From Microbacterium proteolyticum (lineage in GTDB: Bacteria > Actinomycetota > Actinomycetes > Actinomycetales > Microbacteriaceae), in NCBI RefSeq assembly GCF_030818075.1, contig NZ_JAUSZZ010000001.1, forward strand, positions 3,348,001 to 3,412,000: 64,000 bases of DNA, given 5' to 3'. The notes under the pieces were generated by a model that saw nothing but the letters and a program-made list of their open reading frames with translations, made no database searches and was not told the DNA's origin. Below are positions 11,606-21,835 of this stretch, in pieces. Made by a program: the position numbers and the translations under genes. How positions within the stretch are numbered: position 1 is the stretch's first letter; each line of letters opens with the position of its first letter.

Positions 11606-12394
11606 TCAGCCTGCGATCCGCTGGCGGAGGTCGGCGAGGCGTGCGGACACGCTCGCGTCGATGACGTCGTCGGCGACCTGCACGCGCAGTCCGCCGAGCA
11701 CCGTCGGGTCGATCACGGTGTTCAGCGTGACAGCCGATCCATACCGTGCGCTGAGAGCGTTCTGCAGACGGGTCTGCTGATCTTCGCTCAGCGGTGCCGC
11801 GGCGGAGACCGTGGCGACGATGCGTGCACGCTGGTCGGCGACGAGACGCTCGGCGCGGCGGAGCAGCGCACGAACGCGACGCCCGCGGGCGTGCTCTACG
11901 AGCGAGGACACGATCAGCGCCGTGCCGGCGCTCGCACGACCGTCGAGGAGCGTCGAGACCAGGGTGCCCTTCGCCGAGGCGCCGCCCATGCGTCCGCCGA
12001 GCGCGAGCTCGAGCTCGCCGTTGGAGGCCACGGTGCGCGAGAACGAGAACAGTTCGGACTCGATGTCGCCGGGCTCGGCGACCGCGGTGGCGCGGATCGC
12101 GAGCTCTTCGAGGCCTTCGACGAACTCGGCGGCGCTGGACCAGCGCTGCCGTGCGGCGTCGCTGAGCAGGCTCACGGTGACGGGGCTGTAGGAGGCACCG
12201 AAAACCGCCGACACCAGTCCGGCACGAGCGTCGGCGGGCACCGACGAGTCGGACAGCGCGCCGCTCAGCTGCGACGATCCGCTCACGGCGGCGACGGCCG
12301 CGAACAGCTCGCGTGCGACGTCGAGATCGACACCGGACGTGGAGGCGAGGGCCTCCGACGTCGCGGTCCGGGCCTGAGTGGTCGCGCTGCCCAT
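11606..12394 (-). CDS. atpH: ATP synthase F1 delta subunit
   Basis: A 262-residue delta subunit of the peripheral stalk, which holds F1 to subunit b. The C-terminal third shows the family pattern TVSAAAPLSEDQQTRLQNAL and TVIDPTVLGGLRVQVADDVI. It is the long actinobacterial form. Its ATG overlaps the atpF stop by one base (TAATG), indicating translational coupling. Confidence 0.95.
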   Translation of the reverse strand: MGSATTQARTATSEALASTSGVDLDVARELFAAVAAVSGSSQLSGALSDSSVPADARAGLVSAVFGASYSPVTVSLLSDAARQRWSSAAEFVEGLEELAIRATAVAEPGDIESELFSFSRTVASNGELELALGGRMGGASAKGTLVSTLLDGRASAGTALIVSSLVEHARGRRVRALLRRAERLVADQRARIVATVSAAAPLSEDQQTRLQNALSARYGSAVTLNTVIDPTVLGGLRVQVADDVIDASVSARLADLRQRIAG

Positions 12395-12954
12395 TACTTG
12401 GCCGCCTTCTCGGAGGCCTCGAGCTCGGCGAGGAAGCGGTCGACCACGGCGTTCGCACGCGCGTCGTCCGTCAGGGTCTCGCCGATGACGTTGCCGGCGA
12501 GGTCGACCGCGAGGGTACCGACCTCGGAGCGCAGCTGGACGAGAGCCGTCTGACGCTCGGCCTCGATCTGGGCGTGCGCGCCGGCGGTGATGCGCGCGGC
12601 CTCGGCCGCCGCGGTCTCCTTGGCCTCGGCGACGATCTTGCGACCGTCCTGGGTCGCGGACTCGCGGATCTCACCGGCTTCGCGGCGCGCCTCGGCGAGC
12701 TGCGCGGTGTACTCCTCGAGAGCGGCCTCGGCCTGTCGCTGGGCCTCGTCGGCCTTGGCGATGTTGCCCTCGATGGCAGCACTGCGCTCGTCGAGCAGCT
12801 TCGCCATGCGCGGCAGGGCGACGCGCCACACCACGACGGCGATGATGACGAAGCACACCGCCGACCAGATGATGTCGTACGCGGCAGGCAGGAGCGGGTT
12901 GTGCGCTTCCTCGCCCGCGGGCTCCGCGGCGAGTGTGACAAGAGCGTTCAGCAT
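12394..12954 (-). CDS. atpF: ATP synthase F0 b subunit
   Basis: A 186-residue b subunit: a short N-terminus, a single membrane segment near residues 27-47 (YDIIWSAVCFVIIAVVVWRV), then a long charged alpha-helical coiled coil that forms the peripheral stalk. It lies between atpE and atpH and is coupled to atpH through a one-base overlap. The ATG at 12954 fits the family start. Confidence 0.95.
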   Translation of the reverse strand: MLNALVTLAAEPAGEEAHNPLLPAAYDIIWSAVCFVIIAVVVWRVALPRMAKLLDERSAAIEGNIAKADEAQRQAEAALEEYTAQLAEARREAGEIRESATQDGRKIVAEAKETAAAEAARITAGAHAQIEAERQTALVQLRSEVGTLAVDLAGNVIGETLTDDARANAVVDRFLAELEASEKAAK

Positions 12955-12988
12955 CCTGTCTCCTTACAGTGAGTCGAGAGCGGCCGGA

Positions 12989-14182
<1,194 letters not shown>

Positions 14183-14292
14183 TTATGTCACCCTATCAAA
14201 CTCCCAGGCTGTCCATGTGTCCGGCGGCGCGATCGTTTCGCCGCCGGACTAACCCGTCGTGGCGGACCCGCGAGTGGGCTATGCGCCCCGGC

Positions 14293-14781
14293 TCACGCCC
14301 GCCGGTCGCCCGCGTCGGGGTCGGTCGGGAGCGTCACGTCGCTCGCGCTGGGGATGCGCATGCGCATGAGCACCACCACGTCGACCGCCAGCGAGGCCAG
14401 CACGCTGACGACGAGCGCGACGTAGAAGACGACGAGATCGACCCAGTCCTGCCCCCGGAGCACGGCGATCGCCACGATGAACAGGATGAGCTTGAGCAAC
14501 CAGCCGCCGAGCACGATGCCGAAGAAGATCGGGACGTAGAGCGGATCCCCGAACCAGCGGTTGGCCACCAGGATGCTGATCGCCGTCACGGCGAGGAAGG
14601 CGGCGCTCACTGCCACTCCCGCCAGGGCGCTTCCGAGGCCGGGCGCCTCCCCCACCGCGAAGCCGACGACGGCGCCCACCAGCAGGAGGGCGGCGGTGAC
14701 GATCCCTCCCCAGACGAGAGCGGTGCGCAGCACCGGCGTACTCGAGAGAGGGCGGCGGGAGTCGGGCGTGATGCTGCTCAT
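14293..14781 (-). CDS. AtpI-like membrane protein
   Basis: A 162-residue protein with four hydrophobic segments, located just upstream of atpB where actinobacteria and many other bacteria keep the poorly conserved atpI gene. I infer an AtpI-type role (assembly of the c ring or Mg2+ handling) from position and topology, not from a motif. Its ATG overlaps the stop of the preceding WecA-type gene by four bases (ATGA), so it is translated with that gene. The 213 bp between it and atpB show nothing conclusive apart from the atpB leader. Confidence 0.7.
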   Translation of the reverse strand: MSSITPDSRRPLSSTPVLRTALVWGGIVTAALLLVGAVVGFAVGEAPGLGSALAGVAVSAAFLAVTAISILVANRWFGDPLYVPIFFGIVLGGWLLKLILFIVAIAVLRGQDWVDLVVFYVALVVSVLASLAVDVVVLMRMRIPSASDVTLPTDPDAGDRRA

Positions 14782-15953
14782 GTGGGGTTCTCCGGTCGGG
14801 TCGGTCGAACACGACGGGTCAACCGCCGCAGACGGTGCTGAGAGGGGAGGAGGGTCAGGACGGCGCACGCGGCGACTCCGGTCAGGCCGAAGAGGACGCC
14901 GATCGCGTAGTCCCCGGGCCAGCTCTGCTGGGTGCCGATGTACATCAGCAGGAAGGCGAGGCTGACGACGGCCGTCCAGCTGTAGAAGATGAGCACCGCG
15001 TCGCGGTCGGTGTGCCCCATGTCGAGCATGCGGTGATGCAGGTGCTTGCGGTCGGGAGAGAACGGCGAGCGACCGGCCCACTGTCGGCGCAGCACCGCCA
15101 GGCCGAAATCGAGGAGGGGAAGCAGCACGATGACGACGGGCAGGAGGATGGGGATGAACGCACCGAGGAGCTGCGAACGGCCGATCCGCTCCGGGTCGAG
15201 CACGGCGGGGTCGAGTTGTCCGGTGATGGCGATCGCCGAACTCGCCATGAGCAGCCCCAGCATGAGGGCGCCCGCGTCGCCCATGAAGAGCTTGGCCGGG
15301 GTCCAGTTCATGGGAAGGAACCCGAGACAGGCGCCGATGAGGACAGCGGCGATGAAGGAGGCGAGGTTGAAGTACGTGCTCGCCCCGGTGTCGCGTACCA
15401 GCAGGTACGAGTAGGCGAAGAAGACGCCGTTGGCGATGAGGCAGACGCCCGCGACGAGCCCGTTCAGGCCGTCGATGAAGTTGACCGCGTTCATGACCAC
15501 GACCAGCGCGAACACGGTGAGCAGGAAGCTCACCCAGCTCGATCCGACGGTGAGCGCCCCGATGGGCAGCGACAGGATCTGCAATTGGCCGAACCAGGCA
15601 ATCACCCCCGCGGCGATGAACTGGGCGCCGAGCTTGATCATCCAGTCGAGGTCCCACAGGTCGTCCGCCACGCCGACGAGCACGATGAGCAGCACCGCGC
15701 CGAGCAGCGAGAGGACGGGGACGGGATCGGCCCACAGGATCGCGAAGTAGGGGTTGCGACTCGACAGGGCGAAGGCCGCGACCACGCCGAGGAACATCGC
15801 GACGCCGCCCAGGCGCGGTGTGGGCGTCTCGTGCACGTCGCGGTCCCGGATGCCGGGATAGAGCTTGAAGCGCAGGGCGAGCTTCCACACCACCCACGAC
15901 AGCGCGAGCGTCACCGCCGCCGTGAAGAGGATGATGAGGAGATACTGGGTCAC
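14778..15953 (-). CDS. WecA/TagO-type undecaprenyl-phosphate sugar-1-phosphate transferase
   Basis: A 391-residue polytopic membrane enzyme of the MraY/WecA family. It has TPRLGGVAMFLG, the Asp-rich GVADDLWDLDW, NAVNFIDGLNGLVAGV, the KLFMGDAGALMLG motif and the His motif DRKHLHHRMLDMGHTDRDAV typical of WecA rather than MraY. It attaches a sugar-1-phosphate, probably GlcNAc, to the lipid carrier to start cell-wall glycopolymer synthesis. The GTG at 15953 overlaps the Sua5 stop (GTGA) and its own stop overlaps the next ATG. Confidence 0.93.
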   Translation of the reverse strand: MTQYLLIILFTAAVTLALSWVVWKLALRFKLYPGIRDRDVHETPTPRLGGVAMFLGVVAAFALSSRNPYFAILWADPVPVLSLLGAVLLIVLVGVADDLWDLDWMIKLGAQFIAAGVIAWFGQLQILSLPIGALTVGSSWVSFLLTVFALVVVMNAVNFIDGLNGLVAGVCLIANGVFFAYSYLLVRDTGASTYFNLASFIAAVLIGACLGFLPMNWTPAKLFMGDAGALMLGLLMASSAIAITGQLDPAVLDPERIGRSQLLGAFIPILLPVVIVLLPLLDFGLAVLRRQWAGRSPFSPDRKHLHHRMLDMGHTDRDAVLIFYSWTAVVSLAFLLMYIGTQQSWPGDYAIGVLFGLTGVAACAVLTLLPSQHRLRRLTRRVRPTRPENPT

Positions 15954-16678
15954 GGACCCGGCGCCTCGGCATCCCGTGTCGACTCCGTCGAAGGGGAGAC
16001 GGTGTCGTCGACCGGGTCCGGCTCGAGCAGATCGCCGAGCACCGCACGCAGGCGCTCGCGCGAGACGGCGCCCTCGCGGAGCACCCGCACCTGGGGTTCG
16101 GCGCCGCCGATGAGGGTCGTGGCATCCACGATCGTCGATGCGACGCCCGTCTCGCTGGGTCCGGCGTCGAGGTAGGCGGCCACGCTGTCGCGCAGCATGT
16201 CGCGCGCGGAGTCGATGTCGACGGCGGCGGGCATACCGGTCAGGTTGGCACTGGAGACGGCGAGCGGACCGGTCTCCTCGAGGAGCTCGAGCGTGAGCTT
16301 CTGAGCGGGCATGCGCACCGCGACCGTTCCGTGCGTGTCGCCGAGGTCCCACGACAGCGACGGCTGGGCCGGCAGGACGATCGTCAGGCCACCCGGCCAG
16401 AACTCGCGCACGAGATCGTCGACGGCGGCGGGGACCTCGGCGACCAGGGCGCGCAGGGTTCCCACCCCGGGAACGAGAACGGGAGGGGGCTGCTGGCGCC
16501 CCCGGCCCTTGGCTTCGAGGAGTCCCGCGACGGCGCGCGCGTTGAACGCGTCGGCGGCGATTCCGTAGACGGTGTCGGTGGGGAGCACGACGAGTTCGCC
16601 TCGGCCGATCGCCTGACGCGCGTGGCGCATCCCGGACAGCAGTTGCGACTCGTCACGGCAGTCGTAGACGGGTGACAT
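15950..16678 (-). CDS. L-threonylcarbamoyladenylate synthase (Sua5/YrdC/YwlC)
   Basis: A 242-residue Sua5/YrdC-family enzyme that makes threonylcarbamoyl-AMP for the t6A37 modification of ANN-decoding tRNAs. Visible are GELVVLPTDTVYGIAADAF near residue 28, the conserved Lys/Arg region in LLEAKGRGRQQP, REFWPGGLTIVLP, and SSANLTGMPA. It is followed by the WecA-type gene with a four-base overlap, and preceded by prmC, an order seen in related actinobacteria. The C-terminal about 20 residues are acidic and unlikely to matter. Confidence 0.94.
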   Translation of the reverse strand: MSPVYDCRDESQLLSGMRHARQAIGRGELVVLPTDTVYGIAADAFNARAVAGLLEAKGRGRQQPPPVLVPGVGTLRALVAEVPAAVDDLVREFWPGGLTIVLPAQPSLSWDLGDTHGTVAVRMPAQKLTLELLEETGPLAVSSANLTGMPAAVDIDSARDMLRDSVAAYLDAGPSETGVASTIVDATTLIGGAEPQVRVLREGAVSRERLRAVLGDLLEPDPVDDTVSPSTESTRDAEAPGP

Positions 16679-16688
16679 GTCGCGCGCC

Positions 16689-16694
16689 AGTCTA
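16689..16694 (-). promoter_or_regulatory. Candidate -10 box giving a near-leaderless Sua5 transcript
   Basis: The minus strand reads TAGACT, ending ten bases before the ATG at 16678. A transcript starting six to eight bases after the box would have a leader of only a few bases. The same box at the same distance precedes prmC and argS. Confidence 0.45.
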
Positions 16695-16717
16695 GTCGGC
16701 CCGGTCGGGACGCGTGA

Positions 16718-17608
16718 TCAGGGACGGACGGCGGTCGTCGCCCGGTCGCGCATCGTCAGGTCGGTGTGGGTGGCCGCCGAGCTCCACCCGTCCGCGGTCA
16801 GGATGTCGCGGATCGCCGCGCCCTGCCACTCCCCGTGTTCGATCACGATGGTGCCGCCGGAGTGAGCCAGGCGCAGGCCGACTTCGCTGAGCCGACGCAC
16901 GGCGTCCAAGCCGTCGGGTCCGCCGTACAGCGCCGCCGGCGGGTCGTAGAGGCGCACCTCGGGATCGCGCGGGATCGCGTCGTCGGGGACGTACGGGGGG
17001 TTGGATGCCACGACCGACACCGCGCCGTCGAGCTCGGGGAACGCGACGGCGAGGTCGGCGAAAGCGAGCGTGAGGTTCTCCGCGCCGACGCGGGCGACGT
17101 TGAGCTTGGTCCAGATGAAGGCGTCGACGGAGTTCTCGGCGGCGAAGACCCGCGCGTGGGGCACCTCCGTCGCCATCGCCAGCGCGATCGCCCCGCTCCC
17201 GGTGCCCAGGTCCACGGCGATCGGGGAATCGGCTGCCACGGCGCGCAGGGCGTCGATCGCCAGCTGCGCCACCATCTCCGTCTCGGGCCGGGGCACGAAG
17301 ACGCCCGGGCCCACCGCCAGCTCGAGCGAGCGGAACGGCGCCACGCCCGTCAGATGCTGGAGCGGCTCGCGCTGGCACCGCCGGTCCACGAGCGATGCGA
17401 GTGCCGCCACCGCGGCATCCGGGAAACCGTCCCCGCGGACGGCCGACGCCTGCACTCCCCCACGGGAGGTCTCGAGCACGTGGGCGATCAGCAGCTCGGC
17501 GTCGACCTGGGGGTCGGGAACGCCGGCGGCGCTGAACCGGCGGACCGTGTCGCGGACGATGTCGGCGACACGGGCGAGGGCAACAGGGGGCGAGGACGTC
17601 TCGGGCAT
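16718..17608 (-). CDS. prmC: Release factor glutamine N5-methyltransferase
   Basis: A 296-residue SAM-dependent methyltransferase that methylates the Gln of the GGQ motif in RF1 and RF2. It has the N-terminal helical domain, the REPLQHLTGVAPFRSLEL segment, FVPRPETE, the SAM-binding VDLGTGSGAIALAMA, and the catalytic NPPY (SNPPYVPDDA). The ATG at 17608 is chosen because the extra 37 upstream codons extend into the cysK leader. In related genomes prmC normally follows prfA; here the two are separated by about 7 kb of other genes. Confidence 0.94.
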   Translation of the reverse strand: MPETSSPPVALARVADIVRDTVRRFSAAGVPDPQVDAELLIAHVLETSRGGVQASAVRGDGFPDAAVAALASLVDRRCQREPLQHLTGVAPFRSLELAVGPGVFVPRPETEMVAQLAIDALRAVAADSPIAVDLGTGSGAIALAMATEVPHARVFAAENSVDAFIWTKLNVARVGAENLTLAFADLAVAFPELDGAVSVVASNPPYVPDDAIPRDPEVRLYDPPAALYGGPDGLDAVRRLSEVGLRLAHSGGTIVIEHGEWQGAAIRDILTADGWSSAATHTDLTMRDRATTAVRP

Positions 17609-17619
17609 GACGGAACGCC

Positions 17620-17625
17620 AGTCTA
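17620..17625 (-). promoter_or_regulatory. Candidate -10 box giving a near-leaderless prmC transcript
   Basis: TAGACT on the minus strand lies 11 bases before the prmC ATG. The presence of a private promoter here fits prmC having lost its usual cotranscription with prfA. Confidence 0.45.
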
Positions 17626-17708
17626 GTAGCGCAGCGTCATACAAGCGGGCGGTGTCGGAGGCCTCGCCTAGGATGATCGCGTTCTGATCGACGTTGAAAG
17701 GCGCCCCC

Positions 17709-18647
17709 ATGCCCGGCATTCATCCCGACATCACCTCCGCGTTCGGCGACACCCCCCTGGTGCGGCTGAACCGCGTCGCAGAGGGCACCGAGGCGCAGAT
17801 CCTGCTGAAGCTCGAGTTCTACAACCCGGCATCCAGCGTCAAGGACCGCCTGGGCATCGCGATCGTCGACGCCGCCGAGGCCTCGGGCGAGCTGAAGCCG
17901 GGCGGCACCCTCGTGGAGTCCACCAGCGGCAACACCGGTATCGCCCTCGCGATGGTCGGCGCCGCCCGCGGCTACAAGGTCATCCTGACCATGCCGGCCT
18001 CGATGTCGAAGGAGCGCCGTGTGCTGCTCAAGGCCTTCGGCGCCGAACTCGTGCTGACCGACCCCACCAAGGGCATGTCCCACGCCGTCGACGAGGCCAA
18101 GCGCATCGTCGCCGAGACCCCCGGCGCGGTGTGGGCCCGCCAATTCGAGAACGAGGCGAACCCGGCCATCCACCGTCGCACGACCGCCGAGGAGATCCTC
18201 CGCGACACCGACGGCAAGGTGGACTACTTCGTCGCGGGCATCGGCACCGGCGGCACCATCACGGGTGTCGGCCAGGTCCTGAAGGAGCGTGTGCCCGGCG
18301 TGCAGATCGTCGCCGTCGAGCCCGCCGACTCCCCCATCCTCACCAAGGGTCACCCCGGCCCCCACAAGATCCAGGGCATCGGCCCCAACTTCGTGCCCGC
18401 GATCCTCGACCGCGACATCCTCGACGAGGTCATCGACGTCGAGTTCGACGACGCCATCCGCCTCGCGCGCGAGACGGCCGCCAAGGACGGCATCCTCGTG
18501 GGCATGTCGTCGGGCGCGGCCATCTGGGCTGCTCTCGAGGTCGCCCGCCGTCCCGAGGCCGCGGGCAAGAACATCGTCGTGATCATCCCGTCCTACGGCG
18601 AGCGCTACCTGTCGACCGCCCTGTACGAGCACCTGCGCGAAGACTGA
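17709..18647 (+). CDS. cysK: Cysteine synthase A (O-acetylserine sulfhydrylase)
   Basis: A 312-residue PLP enzyme that makes cysteine from O-acetylserine and sulfide. The PLP lysine lies in [11 protein letters not shown], the substrate loop is [13 protein letters not shown], and the phosphate-binding [12 protein letters not shown] and the C-terminal [12 protein letters not shown] are in place. The ATG at 17709 has GAAAGG about ten bases upstream; an in-frame TTG five codons earlier is less likely. It forms a two-gene unit with cysE two bases downstream and is divergent from prmC. Confidence 0.96.
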   Translation: MPGIHPDITSAFGDTPLVRLNRVAEGTEAQILLKLEFYNPASSVKDRLGIAIVDAAEASGELKPGGTLVESTSGNTGIALAMVGAARGYKVILTMPASMSKERRVLLKAFGAELVLTDPTKGMSHAVDEAKRIVAETPGAVWARQFENEANPAIHRRTTAEEILRDTDGKVDYFVAGIGTGGTITGVGQVLKERVPGVQIVAVEPADSPILTKGHPGPHKIQGIGPNFVPAILDRDILDEVIDVEFDDAIRLARETAAKDGILVGMSSGAAIWAALEVARRPEAAGKNIVVIIPSYGERYLSTALYEHLRED

Positions 18648-18649
18648 CG

Positions 18650-19219
18650 GTGGGGGTCCTCTCCCGTCTTCAGGAAGACATCGCGTCCGCCAAGCTCCGC
18701 GACCCCGCGGCGCGCGGCGGACTCGAGATCGCCCTCTTGTACCCGGGCCTGCATGCCGTCTGGTCGTACCGCGTCGCGAACAGACTGTGGAGTCGGGGCC
18801 TGCGCTTCCCCGCGCGCGCTCTGTCACAGCTGACGCGATGGCTCACCGGCGTGGAGATCCACCCGGGAGCGACAATCGGACGCCGCTTCTTCATCGACCA
18901 CGGCATGGGTGTCGTCGTCGGTGAGACGGCCGAGGTCGGCGACGACGTCATGCTGTATCACGGCGTGACCCTCGGCGGCCGGCAGCGGGAGGGGGGCAAG
19001 CGCCACCCCACGCTGCACGATGGCGTGGCCGTGGGTGCCGGGGCGAAGATCCTCGGCCCGATCACCCTGGGAACCCGGACCGTCGTCGGCGCGAACGCCG
19101 TCGTGACGCGCGATGCGCCGGCCGACAGCGTGCTGGTCGGCGTGCCGGCGAAGGCGCGCATGCGGCGGAACGGTGAAGACACCCGCGCCCTGCTGACGAC
19201 ACCGGAGTACTGGATCTGA
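18650..19219 (+). CDS. cysE: Serine O-acetyltransferase
   Basis: A 189-residue short-form CysE with a left-handed beta helix of hexapeptide repeats ([59 protein letters not shown]). It acetylates serine with acetyl-CoA to supply CysK, and the two proteins usually form the cysteine synthase complex. The C-terminus ends in Ile, the residue that inserts into the CysK active site in known complexes. The GTG at 18650 starts two bases after the cysK stop. Confidence 0.95.
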   Translation: MGVLSRLQEDIASAKLRDPAARGGLEIALLYPGLHAVWSYRVANRLWSRGLRFPARALSQLTRWLTGVEIHPGATIGRRFFIDHGMGVVVGETAEVGDDVMLYHGVTLGGRQREGGKRHPTLHDGVAVGAGAKILGPITLGTRTVVGANAVVTRDAPADSVLVGVPAKARMRRNGEDTRALLTTPEYWI

Positions 19220-19220
19220 A

Positions 19221-19265
19221 CACCCCCGTGCGGGGCCGCCATCGCCGCGGTCCCGCACGAGGGTG
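19221..19265. terminator. Bidirectional terminator between cysE and the acyl-CoA dehydrogenase gene
   Basis: A 14-bp stem with one mismatch (arms 19221-19234 and 19252-19265) and a 17-base loop lies between two convergent genes, two bases after the cysE stop. Confidence 0.6.
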
Positions 19266-19271
19266 AGTCGA

Positions 19272-20525
19272 TCAGACCGACAAGCGGTTCTCCGCCGCGG
19301 CCAAGTGGTCGTAGCCCGGTGTGCGCAGCATCTCGTGCAGATGGCGGCGCCGCACGCCCATGTTGCCGCCGTCGTAGATCGGCAGGCACAGGACGTCCTG
19401 CATGATGCCGCCGAGCGGGACGCGGTCGCCGTAGGAGTCCACCCCGACGAGGCGCATCGCGTCGTAGACCGTCTGCACGGCGAGCTCGGAGTTGTAGATC
19501 TTCGACATGTTCGACAGCTCGCGGTCCAGTCCCCCGGTCTTGTCGAAGTGGTCCGCGGCCTTCCAGGCGAAGTACCGCCCCACCTCGATACGCGTCTTGA
19601 TGTCGGCGAGCATGTATCCGGCGTTCTGGTGGTCGATGACCGGCACACTGCCCGAGCGCTTCTCGGTCGAGACGAAGTCGTACGCGATCTCGAACGCGCG
19701 GCGCATCTTGCCGACCGCCGCCGCGGCGATGCTGGAGCACGTCCACGAGAACGCCCCCTTGGTCAGCGCCATCCCGTCGCCGGGCGCACCGATCAGGTTC
19801 TCCACGGGCACGCGGACGTCGACGAAGTCCACGTACGGCGAGTTCGTGGCGAGGTGACCCATCGTGTCGATGATGCCCGAGAAGGTGACGCCGGGCGTGC
19901 CCTTCTCGACGACGATGATCGCCAGCGACTCGGCCGGGGGCTTGGTCTCGTCGATGCGGCAGACGACGCTGATGATGTCGGCGCCCTCGTCGTCCCAGCC
20001 GGACGCGTTGGTCGTGTACGCCTTCCGTCCGTTGATGACCCACTCGTCGCCGTCACGGACGGCGAAGGTCTGCACGCCGTACTGGGGGTCGGGGTGGTCG
20101 AAGTTGGCGCCTCCCGCCGCCTCCGTGAACGCGATCGCCGCGAGAGCGGGGCTGCCGTCGACGAAAGGCGCGAGGAAGCGCTCCTTCTGCTCGGGCGTGC
20201 CCGCCGTGATGATCGGGAAGGTGCCGAGACCGGTACCGAGGACGATGGTCGGGGTGTTGATCTCGACGCGCGCGAGCTCCTCGCACGCCAGGGCGAACTG
20301 CAGGTTGCTGAAGCGGTGCCCGCCGTTCTCGGCGGGGATCAGGCCCTTGACGAAGCCGGCATCCACCATCTGCTGGTAGAAGGGCTTCAGGGCGCGGAAC
20401 CGGTCGAGCGGGTCGGGGATCGGCGCGATGACGTCGGGAACCTGGCTGAGCACGGTCTCGGCGAACTCGCGCGCCTGCAGGCGCAGACCGAGCTGCTCTT
20501 CGGAGAGGGTGAAGTCGATGGCCAC
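19272..20525 (-). CDS. Acyl-CoA dehydrogenase
   Basis: A 417-residue FAD-dependent acyl-CoA dehydrogenase. The FAD/substrate region AIAFTEAAGGANFDHPDPQ, the GDEWVINGRKAYTTNAS strand, and the C-terminal helical domain (QNAGYMLADIKTRIEVGRY, YGDRVPLGGIMQDV) are visible. It would oxidise the alpha-beta bond of an acyl-CoA and pass electrons to ETF. The GTG at 20525 is chosen because AGGAG lies seven bases upstream and the family starts at IDFTLSEEQ; 82 extra upstream codons are ignored. It is divergent from the AraC gene, which may control it. Confidence 0.92.
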   Translation of the reverse strand: MAIDFTLSEEQLGLRLQAREFAETVLSQVPDVIAPIPDPLDRFRALKPFYQQMVDAGFVKGLIPAENGGHRFSNLQFALACEELARVEINTPTIVLGTGLGTFPIITAGTPEQKERFLAPFVDGSPALAAIAFTEAAGGANFDHPDPQYGVQTFAVRDGDEWVINGRKAYTTNASGWDDEGADIISVVCRIDETKPPAESLAIIVVEKGTPGVTFSGIIDTMGHLATNSPYVDFVDVRVPVENLIGAPGDGMALTKGAFSWTCSSIAAAAVGKMRRAFEIAYDFVSTEKRSGSVPVIDHQNAGYMLADIKTRIEVGRYFAWKAADHFDKTGGLDRELSNMSKIYNSELAVQTVYDAMRLVGVDSYGDRVPLGGIMQDVLCLPIYDGGNMGVRRRHLHEMLRTPGYDHLAAAENRLSV

Positions 20526-20740
20526 GGATGAGCTCCTGTCTCGAGGGGTGAGGTGTGGGTAGCGTCGCAGCGCACCGGACGGCGGGAATTGGATGCGCGT
20601 GCACGCTGGCGAGGACGACAGTGCACGAAATGCGGCGGTGAGCAGTTCGTTACCGGGATGACACGCGATGCGGTGCCCCGGGTAACAGCACGTTGCTCTG
20701 CTGAGTTCGTCCCATCCGGGGGCCAGTCGAGGAGGAGCCG

Positions 20741-21727
20741 ATGCATCGCTGGGACACCCGCGAACGACCACCGCGGGAGCAGTTCGCCTACTGGCGCGAG
20801 GTGGTGTGCGCGGCGTTCACACCGCTGCGCCCTGCGGCGCGCGACACCCGCGACGACTGGTCACGGGTCGGCATCGAGGGTCGCGTCGAAAGCAGGCCCT
20901 TCGGCCGCACCACGGGTGCCGAGATCGCGACGTGCGCGCAGGTCATCCATCACGGCCCCGATGAAGTGCGACGCGTCGCGGACGAGGTCGTCTTCGTCAA
21001 CCTGATGCTCGGCGGGCGTTCCGTCGTGTCGCAGGACGGTCGGCGCAGCGTGTCGGGTCCGGGGACGTTCTCGATCGTGGATGCCACCCGCTCGTTCACG
21101 CTGGACTACCTCGACCCGTGGCGCGCGTTGTCGTTCCGCGTGCCGGCTGCCGACATCCCGGACGGCCTCCGGGCGAACGCGACGGCGCGCACGTTCTCCG
21201 CAGCGACGGGTCTCGGGGCGGTGGTCGCGGACACCCTGCGGTCCTCGTGGGAGCAGTCCTCGAGAATGAACGACAACGAAGCGGATGCCGTCGGGGTGGC
21301 GGTCTCGTCGTTGACCCGGGCGCTCTCGCATTCCACGACGACCGAGCGCGTGAGCGACGAACAGGACGGCGACGTCGCGCTGCGTCGCAGCATCGAGCGC
21401 CACCTCGAGAGGCACATACGGTTCGTCGACACCTCGCCCGCCGCGATCGCGCGGCACTTCGCCATCTCGGTGCGCAAGCTCCATCAGCTGTACGAAACCG
21501 CCCCCCACACCTTCGGTCAGACCGTGATGCGCGTGCGGGTGCAGGAGTGCGCCGACGACCTGCGCGCCGAGCGCGGGCGCGTGACGATGACGCATCTTGC
21601 CGCCAAATGGGGCTTCAGCGACCTGTCGCACCTGCACCGCGCCTTCCGCCACCACCTCGGGCAGACGCCTCGGGAGCTCGTCGCGCAGCTCGATGACGAC
21701 GTCGCCTCACCGGAGCGCGCGGGGTAG
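20741..21727 (+). CDS. AraC-family transcriptional regulator
   Basis: A 328-residue regulator with an N-terminal AraC-binding-like cupin domain (roughly residues 25-190, similar to the PF14525 type) and a C-terminal double helix-turn-helix (residues about 215-315: AIARHFAISVRKLHQLYE and HLAAKWGFSDLSHLHRAFR). It has GGAGGAG five bases before the ATG. It faces the acyl-CoA dehydrogenase gene across a 215-bp shared upstream region, so control of that gene is a reasonable guess. The effector is unknown. Confidence 0.9.
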   Translation: MHRWDTRERPPREQFAYWREVVCAAFTPLRPAARDTRDDWSRVGIEGRVESRPFGRTTGAEIATCAQVIHHGPDEVRRVADEVVFVNLMLGGRSVVSQDGRRSVSGPGTFSIVDATRSFTLDYLDPWRALSFRVPAADIPDGLRANATARTFSAATGLGAVVADTLRSSWEQSSRMNDNEADAVGVAVSSLTRALSHSTTTERVSDEQDGDVALRRSIERHLERHIRFVDTSPAAIARHFAISVRKLHQLYETAPHTFGQTVMRVRVQECADDLRAERGRVTMTHLAAKWGFSDLSHLHRAFRHHLGQTPRELVAQLDDDVASPERAG

Positions 21728-21835
21728 CGGTCGTTCGTGTGGGATCCCTCCGTCCGGCGGGGGTCGCGCCGCGCGCCCGACCGGTGTCTCGGCATCCCGG
21801 GGAGAGGTTCAGCGAGGTCGTCGTAGGCTCGAGGC

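Noticed and set aside
9908..12553. An 881-codon plus-strand frame opposite atpA, atpH and atpF
   Set aside because: It lies antisense to well-supported ATP synthase genes. In high-GC DNA the opposite strand of a real gene often stays open. No domain is recognisable in its product.
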